Source: Phytophthora quininea
Taxonomy: Eukaryota; Oomycota; Peronosporomycetes; Peronosporales; Peronosporaceae
Length of the DNA stretch: 64,000 nucleotides
Direction of reading: 5' to 3'
NCBI GenBank assembly: GCA_011947345.1
Contig: JAAVTG010000261.1
Span: 144,187-208,186, forward strand
Below are positions 1 through 11,673 of this stretch, one piece after another (within the stretch, counting starts at the first letter, position 1; every line of letters starts with the position of its first letter). The position numbers and the translations under genes were made by a program. The notes beneath the pieces are model-generated. The model did not search any database. It had not been told where the DNA came from and was given only the letters and a program-made list of their open reading frames with translations.

Positions 1-960
1 GCTCCGAAAGAAGGAAGCAAAAGGACGAGAAGACCACAACACTTGACGTTATTCATCCTGGTAGTCCATTCTGGCGTAGTCACGGTCAGATAGTGCGCGC
101 ATAACTTGTATCAATCGTGTAGCTGCTTGACAAAGGGAACCAATGCGCTTTCCATCGCAGCACGCTCCGAAAGGCAAAACGCTTTGCGATACGGAATTTC
201 TTTCTCCAACGAGCTCGCGGGTCTCTCCTCTTACCGCACAAGTCGACAACAAAATGGCCAGCAGAGCACAGCTAATATGACGGAAGTCGATCAAGTCACG
301 ACCATCCCCATTATTTTGCTGCAAGCGCATGGTCGGTCATCTCAGCTCGCGTGGACGCTGGAGAAAACGGCACGAAAACTTCAACCACCTTGCCAAGTTA
401 CCCCTGTGAGAAGTTGTTGCGGCGCGCACATGCGACCGCAGCGAGGTAACGTCCCGAGAAAACGCAATCCCAACTTGCCCAGTAAAGAGGTCCAATACTC
501 TGTCCGTAGTCGGTTGGTGGGCGGTAGGACTTGTGTTGCTTGGAGCCTGTCTAGAAAGCAATCCGCTGGTCCATCCAATCCATCCAAAGCCTTACCCTGT
601 CGACACGATTTCACTTCCAACTCGAGGCAGTTGCCACAATCAAGCTTCATGCTATGTTCATGAATTCGGTGCAGGTTTGTGCCGGCGAGTTCGTGAAGAG
701 GTCGCGTGGTTGGATTTTCACTGGCACCGTCCTTTTTCGACTGTTCGCACAGTCATCTCTGACCCTACTAGGGACAGGCGCAGTGTTCAACAGTCATCAG
801 TGAACCACCACCAAGCTAGCCTCTTTCTTCGACCTCATGGAAACGGTCAGCAATTTTACTCCGCCCACTCGATGTGTTTCAGGCGACAACACAGAGCGTC
901 GCAGTTGACATCCGAAGTCGAGCCGCCCATTACTCCGTCGGCAGTGATCCAACGCCGGCC
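1..960. other. Region upstream of first START-FYVE-GAF gene, no gene supported
   Basis: Several open frames of 60-185 codons overlap here on both strands. None shows a recognisable domain, repeat or signal sequence, and they contradict each other in frame. The last 100 bases are open in frame with the gene that starts at 961, but that extension has no counterpart in its paralogues. I treat the stretch as intergenic and promoter sequence. Confidence 0.5.
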
Positions 961-3333
961 ATGAATCTCTCGAGGCTGCGTAGCATGTTTGAGGAAGGCG
1001 GGCGGTCCCGTCGACAGCAGGGCTGGGACGGGTTTCAGCCCTCCAACAACCAAGACGAGGACGAATTAAGCCCCTCTCCGTCGATCTCCGTGTGCACGGA
1101 ACAGAGTGAAGACGACCTTCGCCACGAACTCATGCGGTCGCTAGTGCCGCCGACGGATGCCGAGATGTTGGATCGCGCTAGAGCGGCATATTCCACCAAG
1201 AAATTCACAGGCATGGCCGCTGGACCGGGGTGGGGTGGGCCCTGGAAACGAGTCGAAGCTGCGAACGACTTCGTCGTCTTTAAACAAGCCCCGGACAACA
1301 ACGGCAAGAGTTTTGAAGTGTTGTGCGCTGGTCGTCTCGACGCCAGCCTCCAAGAAGTGGCCAGCATTCTACGATCGAGCTCCGAAGCCGAACACAACGT
1401 CGTCATGGAAGGACTCTACAATAAAAGCTTCATCTTCGGGTCCTTCGAGCGCGACGTGCCCTGCGCGGGAGACGCGAAGGTGGAGAAGCCAAACCCCGCA
1501 GTTGATTCTGGTGAACAACTTGCCGTGAAGACCAAGAGCTTTGCGCGCACAGGGATGTTCTCGCACAACGAGCAATGGTGCTACTTCGACTACTTCCTAC
1601 GCAAGAAAGAGCGCGACGGGTTCACCATTTCCAAGCGTGCATTGCCACGGTGGGAGGCGACTCCTGGTCGCATCGTTGGGGCCCATTCGCGAGTGGATCA
1701 ACTGCACGGCTTGAACGCGTCCTACCTTGTCGAGAAACTTCCCAACAAGAAAGGTCTGCGAGTGGTATTCCACGCGTGGTTTGATGAACCGGAAGATCTC
1801 CGACCCAGCAGCCAGAGCACAACAAGCCGCAATAGCAACAGGCGTCAAAGTTCGAGCTCGACCTCAAGCTCCAGCTCCAGCACGAGCGCCTACGCCAACG
1901 CATACGACTATGGAGACGCAAACAAGCAGAAGTCGCAGCTCCGACGGCTTCTTGCGCTTGCCCATGGTGTTACAAAACTCCCCGACGTCATTCGGCGTCG
2001 TCGTTTTGGTGTCCAGATCCCCATAAACCCGAACGTGTCGTACGCCTCCAACTCACGCTGTCCATGCTGCACGCACAGCTTGGCGCCGGTGAAAATGTCG
2101 TTTTCCATGGCAGCGTCAGCGATTGCCAACCGAAGCTTGTCAAACCTCAAGATGGACACAAGACGGTGTTATCTGTGCGGGTACCTCGTCTGCATCGACT
2201 GCTGGAGTGGTGAGCACATGGAGAGCGCTACAGGACGTGTGGCTGCAATTGTTGTATGCACTCGTTGCCGTGCGAATGTGCAAGCTTGTGAATACGCCGA
2301 GGTGTTTGCCGGCACCTCCGCGGAGCGAGAGAAACACCGCGGTGCAGCTCGGGTCGTCCCTGACTCCAACGACACACCCACAGTCTCGCTACTGGTTGAC
2401 TTTTTGTCAGCTTCTCTACTAAACGCTACCGCTGATAGCTCTGAGCACGCCGCTGTGATGCGTGTGATCCGAACGCTTCTTCGACAGGAAGAAGAAGTTG
2501 CTGAAAAGTACTGCAGTGAAGGTGATGAAAGCGACGGCAACCAGGACGAGTGTGAACGTGGCAGCCCTCGGTTTGAGCTTCTTGACGACGCCACAGCGTT
2601 GAATATGGTCAGCGAGATGTTGGCCGACGAGCAGCGACAACCGTCTCTGGATGACTGTACGCTTGCTAATGCTGATATCCGGGACTATCAGCTCGACCTC
2701 CATGAAGACCCGTCCGAGATTCCTGGTGTCCCAATGCCGAAAAATGAAATGGCTCGCGTGGACACTATCAATGATAACGGACTCATGCTGCTAGCTGAGA
2801 GTATCGCTCCAATAACTCCAGCTGCAGATATCGCAGAACTCGAGCGCAATGCCCCCAACGTCAAAGACCTGGATCTTATTTGTCAACTTGTGGTGAAAAC
2901 TCTCGGCTGTGGAGATTCGTTCGTGACGCTCATGTCTTCGAATATCGAGCACATTATCGCTGCCACACACCCAGGCTTCCTTCACGCTGCGGTGCCTCGA
3001 AATCAAACAACGTGCCAACACACGCTCATGTCGCTTCAGCCGTTGCTAGTTGCTCACCACGAAGCAGACGTCCGCTTCCACAGCCACGCCCCGGTGTCAA
3101 CAGTTCCAATCCGATTCTACATTGGGTTCCCTCTCCGAATGATGTCTGCTTCCGGAGAAGAGGTCGCGGTGGGGACCTTGTGCTGCATCGACTCACAGCC
3201 TCGAGCTGAGATCAACCGCACGCAATACGCGACGATCAAGCGCCTTGCAAATATTGCGATACAGTTCATGCTTCAGAAAGCCCACCAACTACAAGACGAG
3301 CAGAGACTCGCGCTGGAAAACGGCAATCATTAA
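961..3333 (+). CDS. START-like / FYVE-type zinc finger / GAF protein, copy 1
   Basis: Intact 790-residue reading frame. The ATG at 961 is chosen because the N-terminus (MNLSRLRSMFEEGG) aligns with the starts of the two paralogues nearby; the frame is open further upstream without similarity. Order: acidic N-terminus; START-like region about residues 93-275 (GGPWKRVEAANDFVVFKQ, then EQWCYFDYF); Ser-rich linker around 297-310; FYVE-like zinc finger about 367-436 with four CxxC pairs (CPCC, CYLC, CIDC, CTRC); acidic segment; GAF domain about 633-775 ending near LCCIDSQ. FYVE fingers bind PI3P on endosomal membranes, START domains bind lipids, and GAF domains bind small ligands or mediate dimers. 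The basic RRHHCR motif of classical FYVE domains is absent, so PI3P binding is uncertain. A lipid-linked signalling role is inferred. This is the only one of the three copies without a frame break. Confidence 0.85.
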   Translation: MNLSRLRSMFEEGGRSRRQQGWDGFQPSNNQDEDELSPSPSISVCTEQSEDDLRHELMRSLVPPTDAEMLDRARAAYSTKKFTGMAAGPGWGGPWKRVEAANDFVVFKQAPDNNGKSFEVLCAGRLDASLQEVASILRSSSEAEHNVVMEGLYNKSFIFGSFERDVPCAGDAKVEKPNPAVDSGEQLAVKTKSFARTGMFSHNEQWCYFDYFLRKKERDGFTISKRALPRWEATPGRIVGAHSRVDQLHGLNASYLVEKLPNKKGLRVVFHAWFDEPEDLRPSSQSTTSRNSNRRQSSSSTSSSSSSTSAYANAYDYGDANKQKSQLRRLLALAHGVTKLPDVIRRRRFGVQIPINPNVSYASNSRCPCCTHSLAPVKMSFSMAASAIANRSLSNLKMDTRRCYLCGYLVCIDCWSGEHMESATGRVAAIVVCTRCRANVQACEYAEVFAGTSAEREKHRGAARVVPDSNDTPTVSLLVDFLSASLLNATADSSEHAAVMRVIRTLLRQEEEVAEKYCSEGDESDGNQDECERGSPRFELLDDATALNMVSEMLADEQRQPSLDDCTLANADIRDYQLDLHEDPSEIPGVPMPKNEMARVDTINDNGLMLLAESIAPITPAADIAELERNAPNVKDLDLICQLVVKTLGCGDSFVTLMSSNIEHIIAATHPGFLHAAVPRNQTTCQHTLMSLQPLLVAHHEADVRFHSHAPVSTVPIRFYIGFPLRMMSASGEEVAVGTLCCIDSQPRAEINRTQYATIKRLANIAIQFMLQKAHQLQDEQRLALENGNH

Positions 3334-3456
3334 GGTATGAAGGCTCACCACGCTGGGAATGGAGAGCTTTTCAAGGCGCACGGCAGCACACTACAGGCAA
3401 ACGATCAGCAAAGCTAGGTACAGATACAACATGCAATATATGTCACTGGTTCGTAC

Positions 3457-5019
3457 CTATCCTCTGCCTATCATGTGCCCTGGCCAGGCGAATCCGTCCT
3501 CTTCGTCCTCCTCTTCGTCTGGTTGGAACGGAGGTCGCTTTCGTCCTCCAGTATTGGGAAGTAATCGCGACAGTCGCTGGCAAAGCTCGCGACTTTCGTT
3601 GCATTTTCTCTCCAATTCGGCAAGCTTGGTATCCACACTGTGCCTTGTATCTAAGCTGCCATCACGAGCCTCTTGGTCGTGCGTTGATCCAAACGCCCCT
3701 CTAGCTGCTGTAACCATTCTTCCTGCTGTGCGAGTTGAGATCTAACGCGAGCCTCGAGCGCTGCACGCTGACGGGCTTCTTCTGCCAGCAATTCCTCAAA
3801 GGACCCACTCAAACGTGCTAACGACGCTTCGTGCTCACTCGCCAACGCTGTCAGCACTGCGTCCGACGACAAGGCCTCCTTCGCACTCTGCGTTCGGGTT
3901 CCTGACGTTTTGGCAATTGAAGCCTCGCCCAGCGCTGCGTTAATCTCAGCCGTAAGACTGTTCCGCGCTTCTGCAGTAGCCTGCTGCACTTTCGTGTCCA
4001 CTTCATCACGTAAGGTCTGCACTAAATGCTTCACAGGACTGTGCTTCCCTGGTTTGCCCGTCGGAATGCCCAACACTTTTGCAATCTGTGCCAATTGGGA
4101 CTGGAACGCGCTCTGTCGCCCCTCTAACGTCGATATCCTGTCACTAAGCACCGTCGCCGTTGAGGCGTCCACAGTCTGCGGCGGAGACGAGTGCGACGGT
4201 GTTGAAGGCTGCGGCGGGAGCTTGTACTGCTGCTTGGGCACGAACGGCGCCGCGTTGGGGCTCCAGCTATTTCCTGCGCTCTTGACATTGACCCTGCCGA
4301 CCTCGATGGCCGTTGGGATCTGGTTCTTGCTGAACTCCAGCACCTGATTCTGCAGCGCCTGCATCTGCATGGCCATCTCGCCCATCTGCACTCTCAGTGC
4401 GTCACAAGAGCACCTGCATCTTGTCTTTTGCATTGCTGCAGCGTCCACGTCTCCTAAATGGCGTTGTACTGAGCCCAACACGAGATGCTCCAGAGCTTGT
4501 GCAAGTTCCGAGGACTTGCGGGCCACGTGGCCCATGTCTCCTCTGTTGACCACTGGCTCAGGTGCTGGAGGGGGCGGCGCGGCAAGTCCCGGGGCCGGTC
4601 GCTTGGCAGAGTAGAAGTTCTGGGCATTGGCGTTGACATTTTGACTGGGCGCCAGCGTCGTGGGCGTCGTAGGCGCCGGGTGGAAGGCCGGCTGCAGGTA
4701 GGATAGGTAGGACGGTAGCGCCTCTTCCTCTCGCTCCTCCTCGGCCGGCTCCATGCGATTCCACAACGCGCGGGAGCCGGTGGCGCCAATAGAACCGTGG
4801 GAGCTGGGTGGGATCTGGTTGGGGAACCCCACATGCCGTCGCGCGGCGCGTTGCCGTCGTCGTCTCCCGACAGACCGCGACTGTTGAGCCACATGAAGGA
4901 GACGCAGACGCAGCTATTGAGGTCGGGACGGGTGGCGACGGAGCTCTGGGGACGTCTGGAGAACCGTGGCACTCTGATGCGGAATGAAATGTGACGGTTG
5001 GCTGCGATGAGCGCGACAT
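3457..5019 (-). CDS. Coiled-coil protein, frame broken three times
   Basis: Unknown function. Reading runs from ATG at 5019 (MSRSSQPTVTF) through three frames to a stop at 3457, about 521 residues once three missing bases are counted. Breaks: about 4920 and about 4840 in the N-terminal part (near SFMWLNSRG and at a CCCC run before NQIPPSS), and about 3690 at a TTT run. The last break otherwise cuts off an acidic tail (PDEEEDEEDGF). The protein is Pro/Ala-rich at first, then has heptad-like helices in two blocks (around QMQALQNQVLEF, and from SDRISTLEGRQ to the end) rich in Ala, Gln and Glu. Cysteines cluster at TRCRCSCDAL. It lies only 66 bp downstream of START-FYVE-GAF copy 2 on the same strand and tail-to-tail with copy 1. 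If the upstream frames are not real, the start would be the ATG at 4754. Confidence 0.6.
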
Positions 5020-5085
5020 GGTTTTGTATTGGAAAAGACTTACTGTTTGTATACGGTGTCCGGCGTTGCAGTTGGGGGCGATTGT

Positions 5086-7449
5086 CTACGCCGGCGCGGC
5101 GCGGTTCTTGACCTCCAAGCCCTTCTGCTGCATCAGCTGCGAGGCCGTCCTCGCCAGGTTCTGCATGGCCGAGTACTGGGACTGTGTGAGCTCGGGGCGC
5201 GGCTCCAGCGAGTAACAGCACAAGGTCCCTACGGCCACTTCCTCGCCCGAGTCTGTCGGCGCCGTGACTGGGAAGCCCACGTAGGTCTTGAGCCCCGTGT
5301 TTTGGATGGTGGGGATGGTGTGGAAACGCACGTCCGCTTCGGGGTGCACCAGCATCATCGGGTCGGGCGACATGATCTGGTACTGGCACAGCGTCTCGTT
5401 GCGCGGCAGGGCGAGCCCAGCGAACGCCGGAGACGTGGCAGCGAGGATGTGCTCGTGGCTCACCCCCATGACCGTGACAAGCGAGTTTGTGAAGCCGATG
5501 GTTTCCATCGCCATGCTGCAGATGAGCTCGAGGTCTTTGACGTTGACGTCGGGCTCCGGATCACGATCGGCCGGGTCTACCGGGGCCAACTTGTTGGCCA
5601 GATCGATCAAACCGGTGGCTTTTGCTGCCGAGATGCGGGGGCCTTCGTTGCCGGATATCGGGCCGATCGGGAGCTTGTTATCTTCGTCTTCGGGCCAGTC
5701 GATCACGTAGTCTCGGCTCTCAGTGTTGCCGAGCGAGCACGCCTCGAGCGGAGGGAAGTTCCGTTCATCCGCCAGGAACTCTTCGACTTTGGACATGGCG
5801 TCCATTTCCTCGTGCTGGTCGAGACAAAGCTCTTCTTCGTCGTCGTGGGGGTCTTCGCTGTGTCGGAGCAGCGTTCGAACCACTGCGAGAACGTTCGACC
5901 GCTCTGGACTATCTGCTGGAGCGTGGTCCAGCGATGCAGCTAAGTAGTCGACCAACAAGGACGCGGTGGGGTTTTCAGGGGTCTGCCACGACGCGGATGG
6001 GGGCTCGATCGCGATCCTCAGTAATCGGCGAGTAGTCGCAAGTAGCAACGTTCGCGTGGCATCGGCGGCAAACAATAATCCCAGCTACGCGTCCCGATGC
6101 ATTCTCCATCCTGTCAGTGCTCCAGCAGTTTATGCAGACGAGATATCCGCACAAGTAGCAGCGGCGCGTGTCCATCCGAAGAGGAGCCAACGTTCGACTG
6201 GAAATGGCAGACGCAGCGGCACTAAACGACATTTTCACGGGTGCCAGGCTGCACATGCAGCACGGACAGCGCTGGTTGGCGACTTGGATCGCATCCTGAT
6301 TGACAGGTATTTGGAAACCGAAGCGACGACGGCGCACGATTTCTGGGAGCTTGGTGACTCCATGGGCGATAGCAAGAAGGCGACGATTCTGCGCCTTGAG
6401 TTCGCTGTATCTGTCAGTTGACGCACTGCTCGAGCCCGACTTAAGGCTCCAATTTGAAGATTGGCTCGACATGCTGAAGTCTCTTATCGAGAGCTTCGGC
6501 CGCTCTGGTGACGAAAACTTGGCACTGAAGACCACGCGAAGGCCTTTATTGCCGGGGTCCAAGTCAACCAGGTAGGCGGCGGTGAGGTCGTGCAGTTGCT
6601 CAACTCGGTTTTGCGTCCCGGCGATCCGCCCTGGTGTGGACTCGTTGTGGTCGAGCGAGTGTTGCGAGATGGTGAATCCGTCGCGGCTGCCCTTGCGCTG
6701 GAAGTAGTCGATGTAGCACCACTGCTCGTTGCAGCCGAAGAGACCCGTCCTGGCGAAGCTGCTCGTCTTCACGGTGAGAAACTCGCCGTTGTCTCCCTCG
6801 GAAGCGTCGTCGTTGTTGTTATTGTCCGCTTCAACTGCACAAGGCACGGTGCGTTCGAGGGAGCCAAAGATGAACTTTTGTCGTAGAACCCCGTCATGGC
6901 AGCGTTGTGTTGGGCCTCGGTAGTGGAGCGTAGCACGCTAGCGACCTCCTCGATGCTGGCGTCGAGTCGACCGGCACACATGACTTCAGGACAGCGTTCG
7001 ACTTCGACTCCGTCAGCGGTGACTCCGAGTTTGGCATCCCGTCCGCGGAATACGACGAAGCGATCTACAACTTCGACACGCTCCCAAGGACCCCCTTTAC
7101 CCGGTCCGGCAGCTAGCGAGTCAAAGTCGATGGTCGCATGGAATTCGTGTGCTCGAGTCAACATCTCTTGATCAGAGACAGGTTTCTTCATTTTCTGGTC
7201 GGAGTCAGAGTCGTCCAGGACGACGCTCGGCTGCGTCGAGGCGGAGATGACGGAGCTGGAGTCGCTCATTGCGCTCATCGACTCGTCGCGCGGCTGCGGG
7301 GCTGACCACGGATTGCCGCGACGACCTCGACCGACGTAATCGAATATTGAACGCACCCTGGAAAAACTCGTCGCTGGCAGGGATGACTCAAAGGGGAGAT
7401 TGAAGAGTGCGGTGGACGGTTGACCCCTACGACTGCTGAGCCATAACAA
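5086..7449 (-). CDS. START-like / FYVE-type zinc finger / GAF protein, copy 2 (two frame breaks)
   Basis: Three overlapping frames (7449-6769, 6847-5975, 6075-5086) make one paralogue of the gene at 961, about 787 residues. The first break (about 6880) is an AAAA run one base short, inside the START-like region between YDK and the FIFGS-type motif. The second (about 5986) is a CCCC run one base long, between the zinc finger and LLVDYLAAS. START-like region, four CxxC pairs (CPCC, CYLC, CINC, CRRC) and a C-terminal GAF domain (NVKDLELICSMAMETIG to LCCYSLEPR) are all present in order. Start chosen at 7449; the conserved SRVRSIFDYVGRG begins about 30 residues later. Copy 3 lies 118 bp upstream on the same strand, which suggests tandem duplication. 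Confidence 0.75.
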
Positions 7450-7567
7450 CGGAAGGGAACGACGAAAAGGAGCAAGACACGGTCGTTACGCAGCAAACAA
7501 TCTCAGTTCCATGGTGGCTACCGGCGCTGAACGGTAGACGGTGAAAGACGACACGTACACCGGGACC

Positions 7568-9862
7568 TTACGCAGCCCTCGGTGCCAGGTCGTTCTCGTC
7601 CCGCAGGCGACGGCCTTTCAGCTGGATCAGTCTCGATGCGGTGTCGGTGAGGCGCTTCATCGTGACGTACTGCGAGCGAGTAAGTTCGGACCGCGCAGTC
7701 GTGTCGATGCAGCACAAGGTTCCCACCGGCATCTCGGTGGACTCGTCGGTTGTTGGTACCGTCACCGGAAACCCCACGTAGTACCGGATACTGAGTTGCT
7801 TTACTGCTTCGATCGCATGGAAGCGCACGTCTGCTTCGGGGTGGGTCGCCACAAACGGCTTGGTCGTCAGCACAGTGTGTTGGCACATGCTTTGTTCGCG
7901 CGGGACTGCAGCGTGACAGAAGCCGGGATGTGTCGCTGCTAGGATGTGGTTGTGCTTGACGCCCATGACTGTCACAAACGATTCCGAGCATCCGGTGGCT
8001 CGGACAGCAAGTTGGCACAGTAACTCGAGGTCCTGGACATTGCAGGCGTCGTCAAATGAATCAGGTGCTACCAGGGGTGCAAGTTGGTAAGCAAGCTGGA
8101 GGAGTCCCGTGTCTGTGATCAACTTGAGTCGCTCGTTATCGTGGCTTGGTATCACACTGTGAGGAGGATTCGCCACTGGGTCGTCCGGTAGATCGATTGT
8201 GTAGGCTCGACGCTCAGCACTGGCAAGTACGCAATATTCCAGTCCGGGCAGTCTACTAAGATAACTTTCGAGCTCCTTTACAGCAAGATTATCGGCGAGC
8301 TCTTCGTTGTCGATGTCGTCATCGTTATCGCTATAAACGCTGCTGTCATAGTCGCTGTCGCCTTCGGATTCGCTCTGTCGGAGTAGTGTACGAACGACAG
8401 ACACTACTGCAGCTCGGTCAGCTCCGACCGGCGCTTCCATCAGCAATGCCGCAAGGAAATCTACTAACAGAGGCGCCGGTGACGAGTCTGGCGAGTCTTC
8501 GACAACTTTCACAGGACCGTGTTGGCTGTTGCCACTGGATGCACACACTTCAGAGTAATCGCAAGCTTTCACGCAGTGGTTGCATCTGCTGCAAACCACA
8601 ATGGCCGCCACTTTACCGACGCCGCTCTCCATGTACTCGGCGCTCCAGCAGTCCAAGCACACGCGATATCCACAGAGGTAGCATCGCCTGGTGTCCATTC
8701 TCAAGGAGCGGATACTTCTCTTTGCGAATGCCGACGCTGCCAGCGCGATGGACAGCTTGACTGGAGCCAAACTGTGCGTGCAGCACGGACAACGAGCATT
8801 CGAGACTTCGATGGCGTCGAAGTCAGCGGGTACTTGCATTCCAAATCTTCGTCTTCGAATGAGTCCAGGGAGCTTGGTCACGCCACGAGCCAATGCTAAT
8901 AGTCGTCGCCCCTGAGCTTTGGCATCGATGCTGTCTGCAGGAAGTTCAATACTTCCGTTCGTGCTGAAGCTCGACGCTGGACTGCTACAGTGAGTCGACA
9001 CACTGGTGAAGCTGCTGTAAGCGTTAAGCTCCAAGCATTTCGAAGGTTTCTCGAACCACGCCTTGAATACGACCCGCAGACCCTTGCGGTTCGGGAGTTT
9101 GTCGACCAAATACGAAGCGTTCAAGCCGTGCAGTTGGTTCACTCGAGCATCGTCTCTCACAATGCGACCTGGCGTCGGCTCTCGAGGAGGGAGCGCACAC
9201 TGGGAGATCGTGAAGCCGTCGTGGTCTTTCTTCCGCTGGAAAAACTCAAAGAAGCACCACTGCTCGTTGTGTGTGAACATTGTGGTGCGCATGAAGCTGC
9301 AGGTTTTGACCGTCAGCTGCTCCTTGTCATCGCTGTGGTCACAAGATCCCTCATCAACCTTTCGACAGCATGGCACGTCACGGTCGAGAGAGCCGAACAC
9401 AAACTTCTTGGAGTACAAACCCTGCATTGTGGTGGTGAAGTCGTCGTCCGAGCAGGACCGCAAGACACTCGCCATCTCTTCCAGACTAGCGTCTAACCGG
9501 CCCGCACACATGACTTCTAGTCCTGGTAGTTGATCCCCAACTTGAACGTCTGTGACGCGGTGTTTAAACACGACGAATCGGTCGACAGCTTCCACTCGTC
9601 CCCACGGCCCCCACTTTCAGGTCCAGCCGACATAGCTTCGAAGTCGACGTTCATATGAACATCTCGAGCTCGTTGCAGCATTTTCGCATCGGTCGGCGGC
9701 TTAAGGGGTTGGATGTTTTTACGGAGTCCAAATCGTCACTCGCTTGAGTCGAAAGGACGGAGCCGGACTGCGTAAGCCCGTCGAATATTGTGAACCTCCC
9801 CTCCCGCGGTGACGACGCTTATTGGCCTCCTCCATCATGCTTCTCATCTTGCTAAAAGTCAT
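7568..9862 (-). CDS. START-like / FYVE-type zinc finger / GAF protein, copy 3 (three frame breaks)
   Basis: Most of the protein is an intact frame from 9595 to 7568. The N-terminus from ATG 9862 (MTFSKMRSMMEEANKRR) is cut by three one-base losses: a GGGG run near 9805, an AAAAA run near 9717 and a GGGGG run near 9612. Counting them gives about 765 residues that align end to end with copies 1 and 2. Zinc finger CPCC/CYLC/CLDC/CSRC and GAF domain (NVQDLELLCQLAVRATG to LCCIDTTAR) are clear. An acidic stretch (YDSSVYSDNDDDIDNEE) separates them. The role is inferred as for copy 1. Confidence 0.75.
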
Positions 9863-10530
9863 CGGTGTTCGAGTATGAGAAACTTGGTCGGTTCGTTTCC
9901 GATTGCGTTGTGTCGACCGCGGCGATAATGGAATAAAGCGCCGGTCGTCAGTGTGGGCAGCAACTGGAGTTACGCCAACGGAACAGCTCACGCCGCAACA
10001 TTGTTTCTTGGCTATGGACTGTTCCTCCGCCGGCCACTTTCGTCTTGAGCAGTCAGAGGCCAGTACTCAAGTTACTTGTGAGGGTGACAGCTTTTCGTGT
10101 CAGTTGACGGCTTGTTTCCAGATTTCCACACATCAAACGTTGCCGGCCCATGTGATCAAGCTGGCCGCAATATCCAAGAGGCCATTTAATGGTTGCTGCT
10201 ACGGCAGTTGCTGTTCGAGGCCCCGAAATCGTACTTTGGAGATGGAGGATAGTCCGTACACGGCACTCTCGAGTCACCTGGAAGATGTGGTGTCAGTCTC
10301 ACAGTCAGAAGGTTCAAGAGCTGCCTTTGACCGTAGCGGATTGTGACCAGTCTCCACCCGGTCAGCGGGAAACATTTTTCCATACTAGGCCCCGCCTGAT
10401 GCGCTGTGCGTTGGCACCCCATCGATTGGAATCGCATGAAACAGTCTTTTGCGTCGTATTTTGTTTTCATTCATGGTCGCCTTCGCATTTGTTTGAAGAA
10501 TTTACAGTGATGCTGTGCTGGTTCTGGAGT
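9863..10530. other. Intergenic, no gene supported
   Basis: Between the divergent side of START-FYVE-GAF copy 3 and the 3' end of the bHLH gene. Small conflicting frames only. No repeat or transposon similarity seen. Confidence 0.5.
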
Positions 10531-11673
10531 TTATGAAGAGGTGGGCGACTTCGGCTTCAACGGTTTGGGGACGATATTAATTCGCCCAGAGACTTCTGAA
10601 AACGATGCTGAGCGCGATAGCTGCAGGTTCATTCCTGACGAGGGACTTGGAAGAGCATTCTATCCAGCAAACGAACGGTAAAAAAATCGCTAACTCACGT
10701 ACAACGAGATAAATGTCTTGCTTACCGAAGTAACGTGAACGTTTAGCGGCTGCATGTGTGGTGCTTGGTTTGAGGTTTCTGGGAGGCTGTGATACCGGTG
10801 AAGAGATGGATGTCCCGACGGCCCAACGTTGGCCATATCACTTGCAGCAACTGCTGCTCCCACGTGTGAATAATGCAGACGCGTGGTCAGCCACGTCGCT
10901 TCCTGCTGCAGACGATCACGGTCTCTCTCCATCTCGTCGCGTTCTCTCTTCAGAGTTTTGATTGACGAGATCGTCTCCTGCAAGATTGACGTCTTGCGCA
11001 ATCGACTCGAAAGTCCCAGCAACTGCACGAGATCCACAAACTGCAAGCTCTGTCAGCTCAGCTTAAAAAAAAATATAACAAATATTTTAAACACACCTTG
11101 ACATTCACTTCTTGACGACGTAGTTTCTCTCGACTTCTTCGTCAAGCCTCGATCTTCAGGAGCAGAACCACTTCTAGACCCACTGAATCATCCACAACAT
11201 TCATAACAAATATTCAGCTGTGGAATACGCAGCTCCGTACCGTTTAGACGAGTCCGGCGTGATGATCGAGTCGCTGTCTTCATCACTCACACTGCTCCAA
11301 ATGGTACGGCACTGGGTAGCAGAGGCTGAGCCACTACGACCACCAACTTGAGCTACGGATCTACTCATTACAAGCGGAGGACGGCGTTCGTTTTGGTTCG
11401 ACCTGGAGCTCTGCATGAGCGAGTCATAGTCCGACTTGAAGCCCAGACCGGTCTCGAGCCCGTCCCCAGGCCTGAAAAATCTGCAAAACTGGATGGCGGC
11501 GACGTCACTTGGCTGGGAGCAGCTCGGTCTCCGATATCCGACGGCTCGGGACAAGGCTGCTCCTGGCTGCTGTAGCTCAAGGAAAAGCTCGACCGGTCGG
11601 CTCTGCGGGTCGATCGCTGCTGGAAATAGCGACCCAGGTCCTCGATCTGGTCCACGGATCTGCTGGGGTCCAT
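10531..11673 (-). CDS. bHLH transcription factor, four exons
   Basis: Four exons are read on the minus strand: 11673-11241, 11182-11097, 11049-10726 and 10659-10531, about 324 residues. The three introns are 58, 47 and 66 bp with GT-AG ends (GTACGG, GTGTGT, GTAAGC donors; TTCAG, GACAG, GATAG acceptors). The basic region (SREKLRRQEVNVK) at the end of exon 2 joins helix 1 (LQFVDLVQLLGLSSRLRK) and helix 2 plus leucine-rich extension (TSILQETISSIKTLKRERDE) in exon 3. This is the bHLH layout, with a DNA-binding role inferred. Two breaks: a GGGG run near 11465 one base short, and a GAGA repeat near 11125 two bases short, just in the basic region. The last exon (NALPSPSSGMNLQ to KPKSPTSS) is supported by splice signals and an open frame. 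Start MDPSRSVDQIED is the first ATG of the open frame. Confidence 0.65.

Noticed and set aside
106..663. 185-codon plus-strand frame at the window start
   Set aside because: No domain or biased composition, and frames of similar length overlap it on the other strand.
5029..5943. 304-codon plus-strand frame opposite START-FYVE-GAF copy 2
   Set aside because: The minus strand encodes a GAF domain collinear with two paralogues; the plus frame is its complement.
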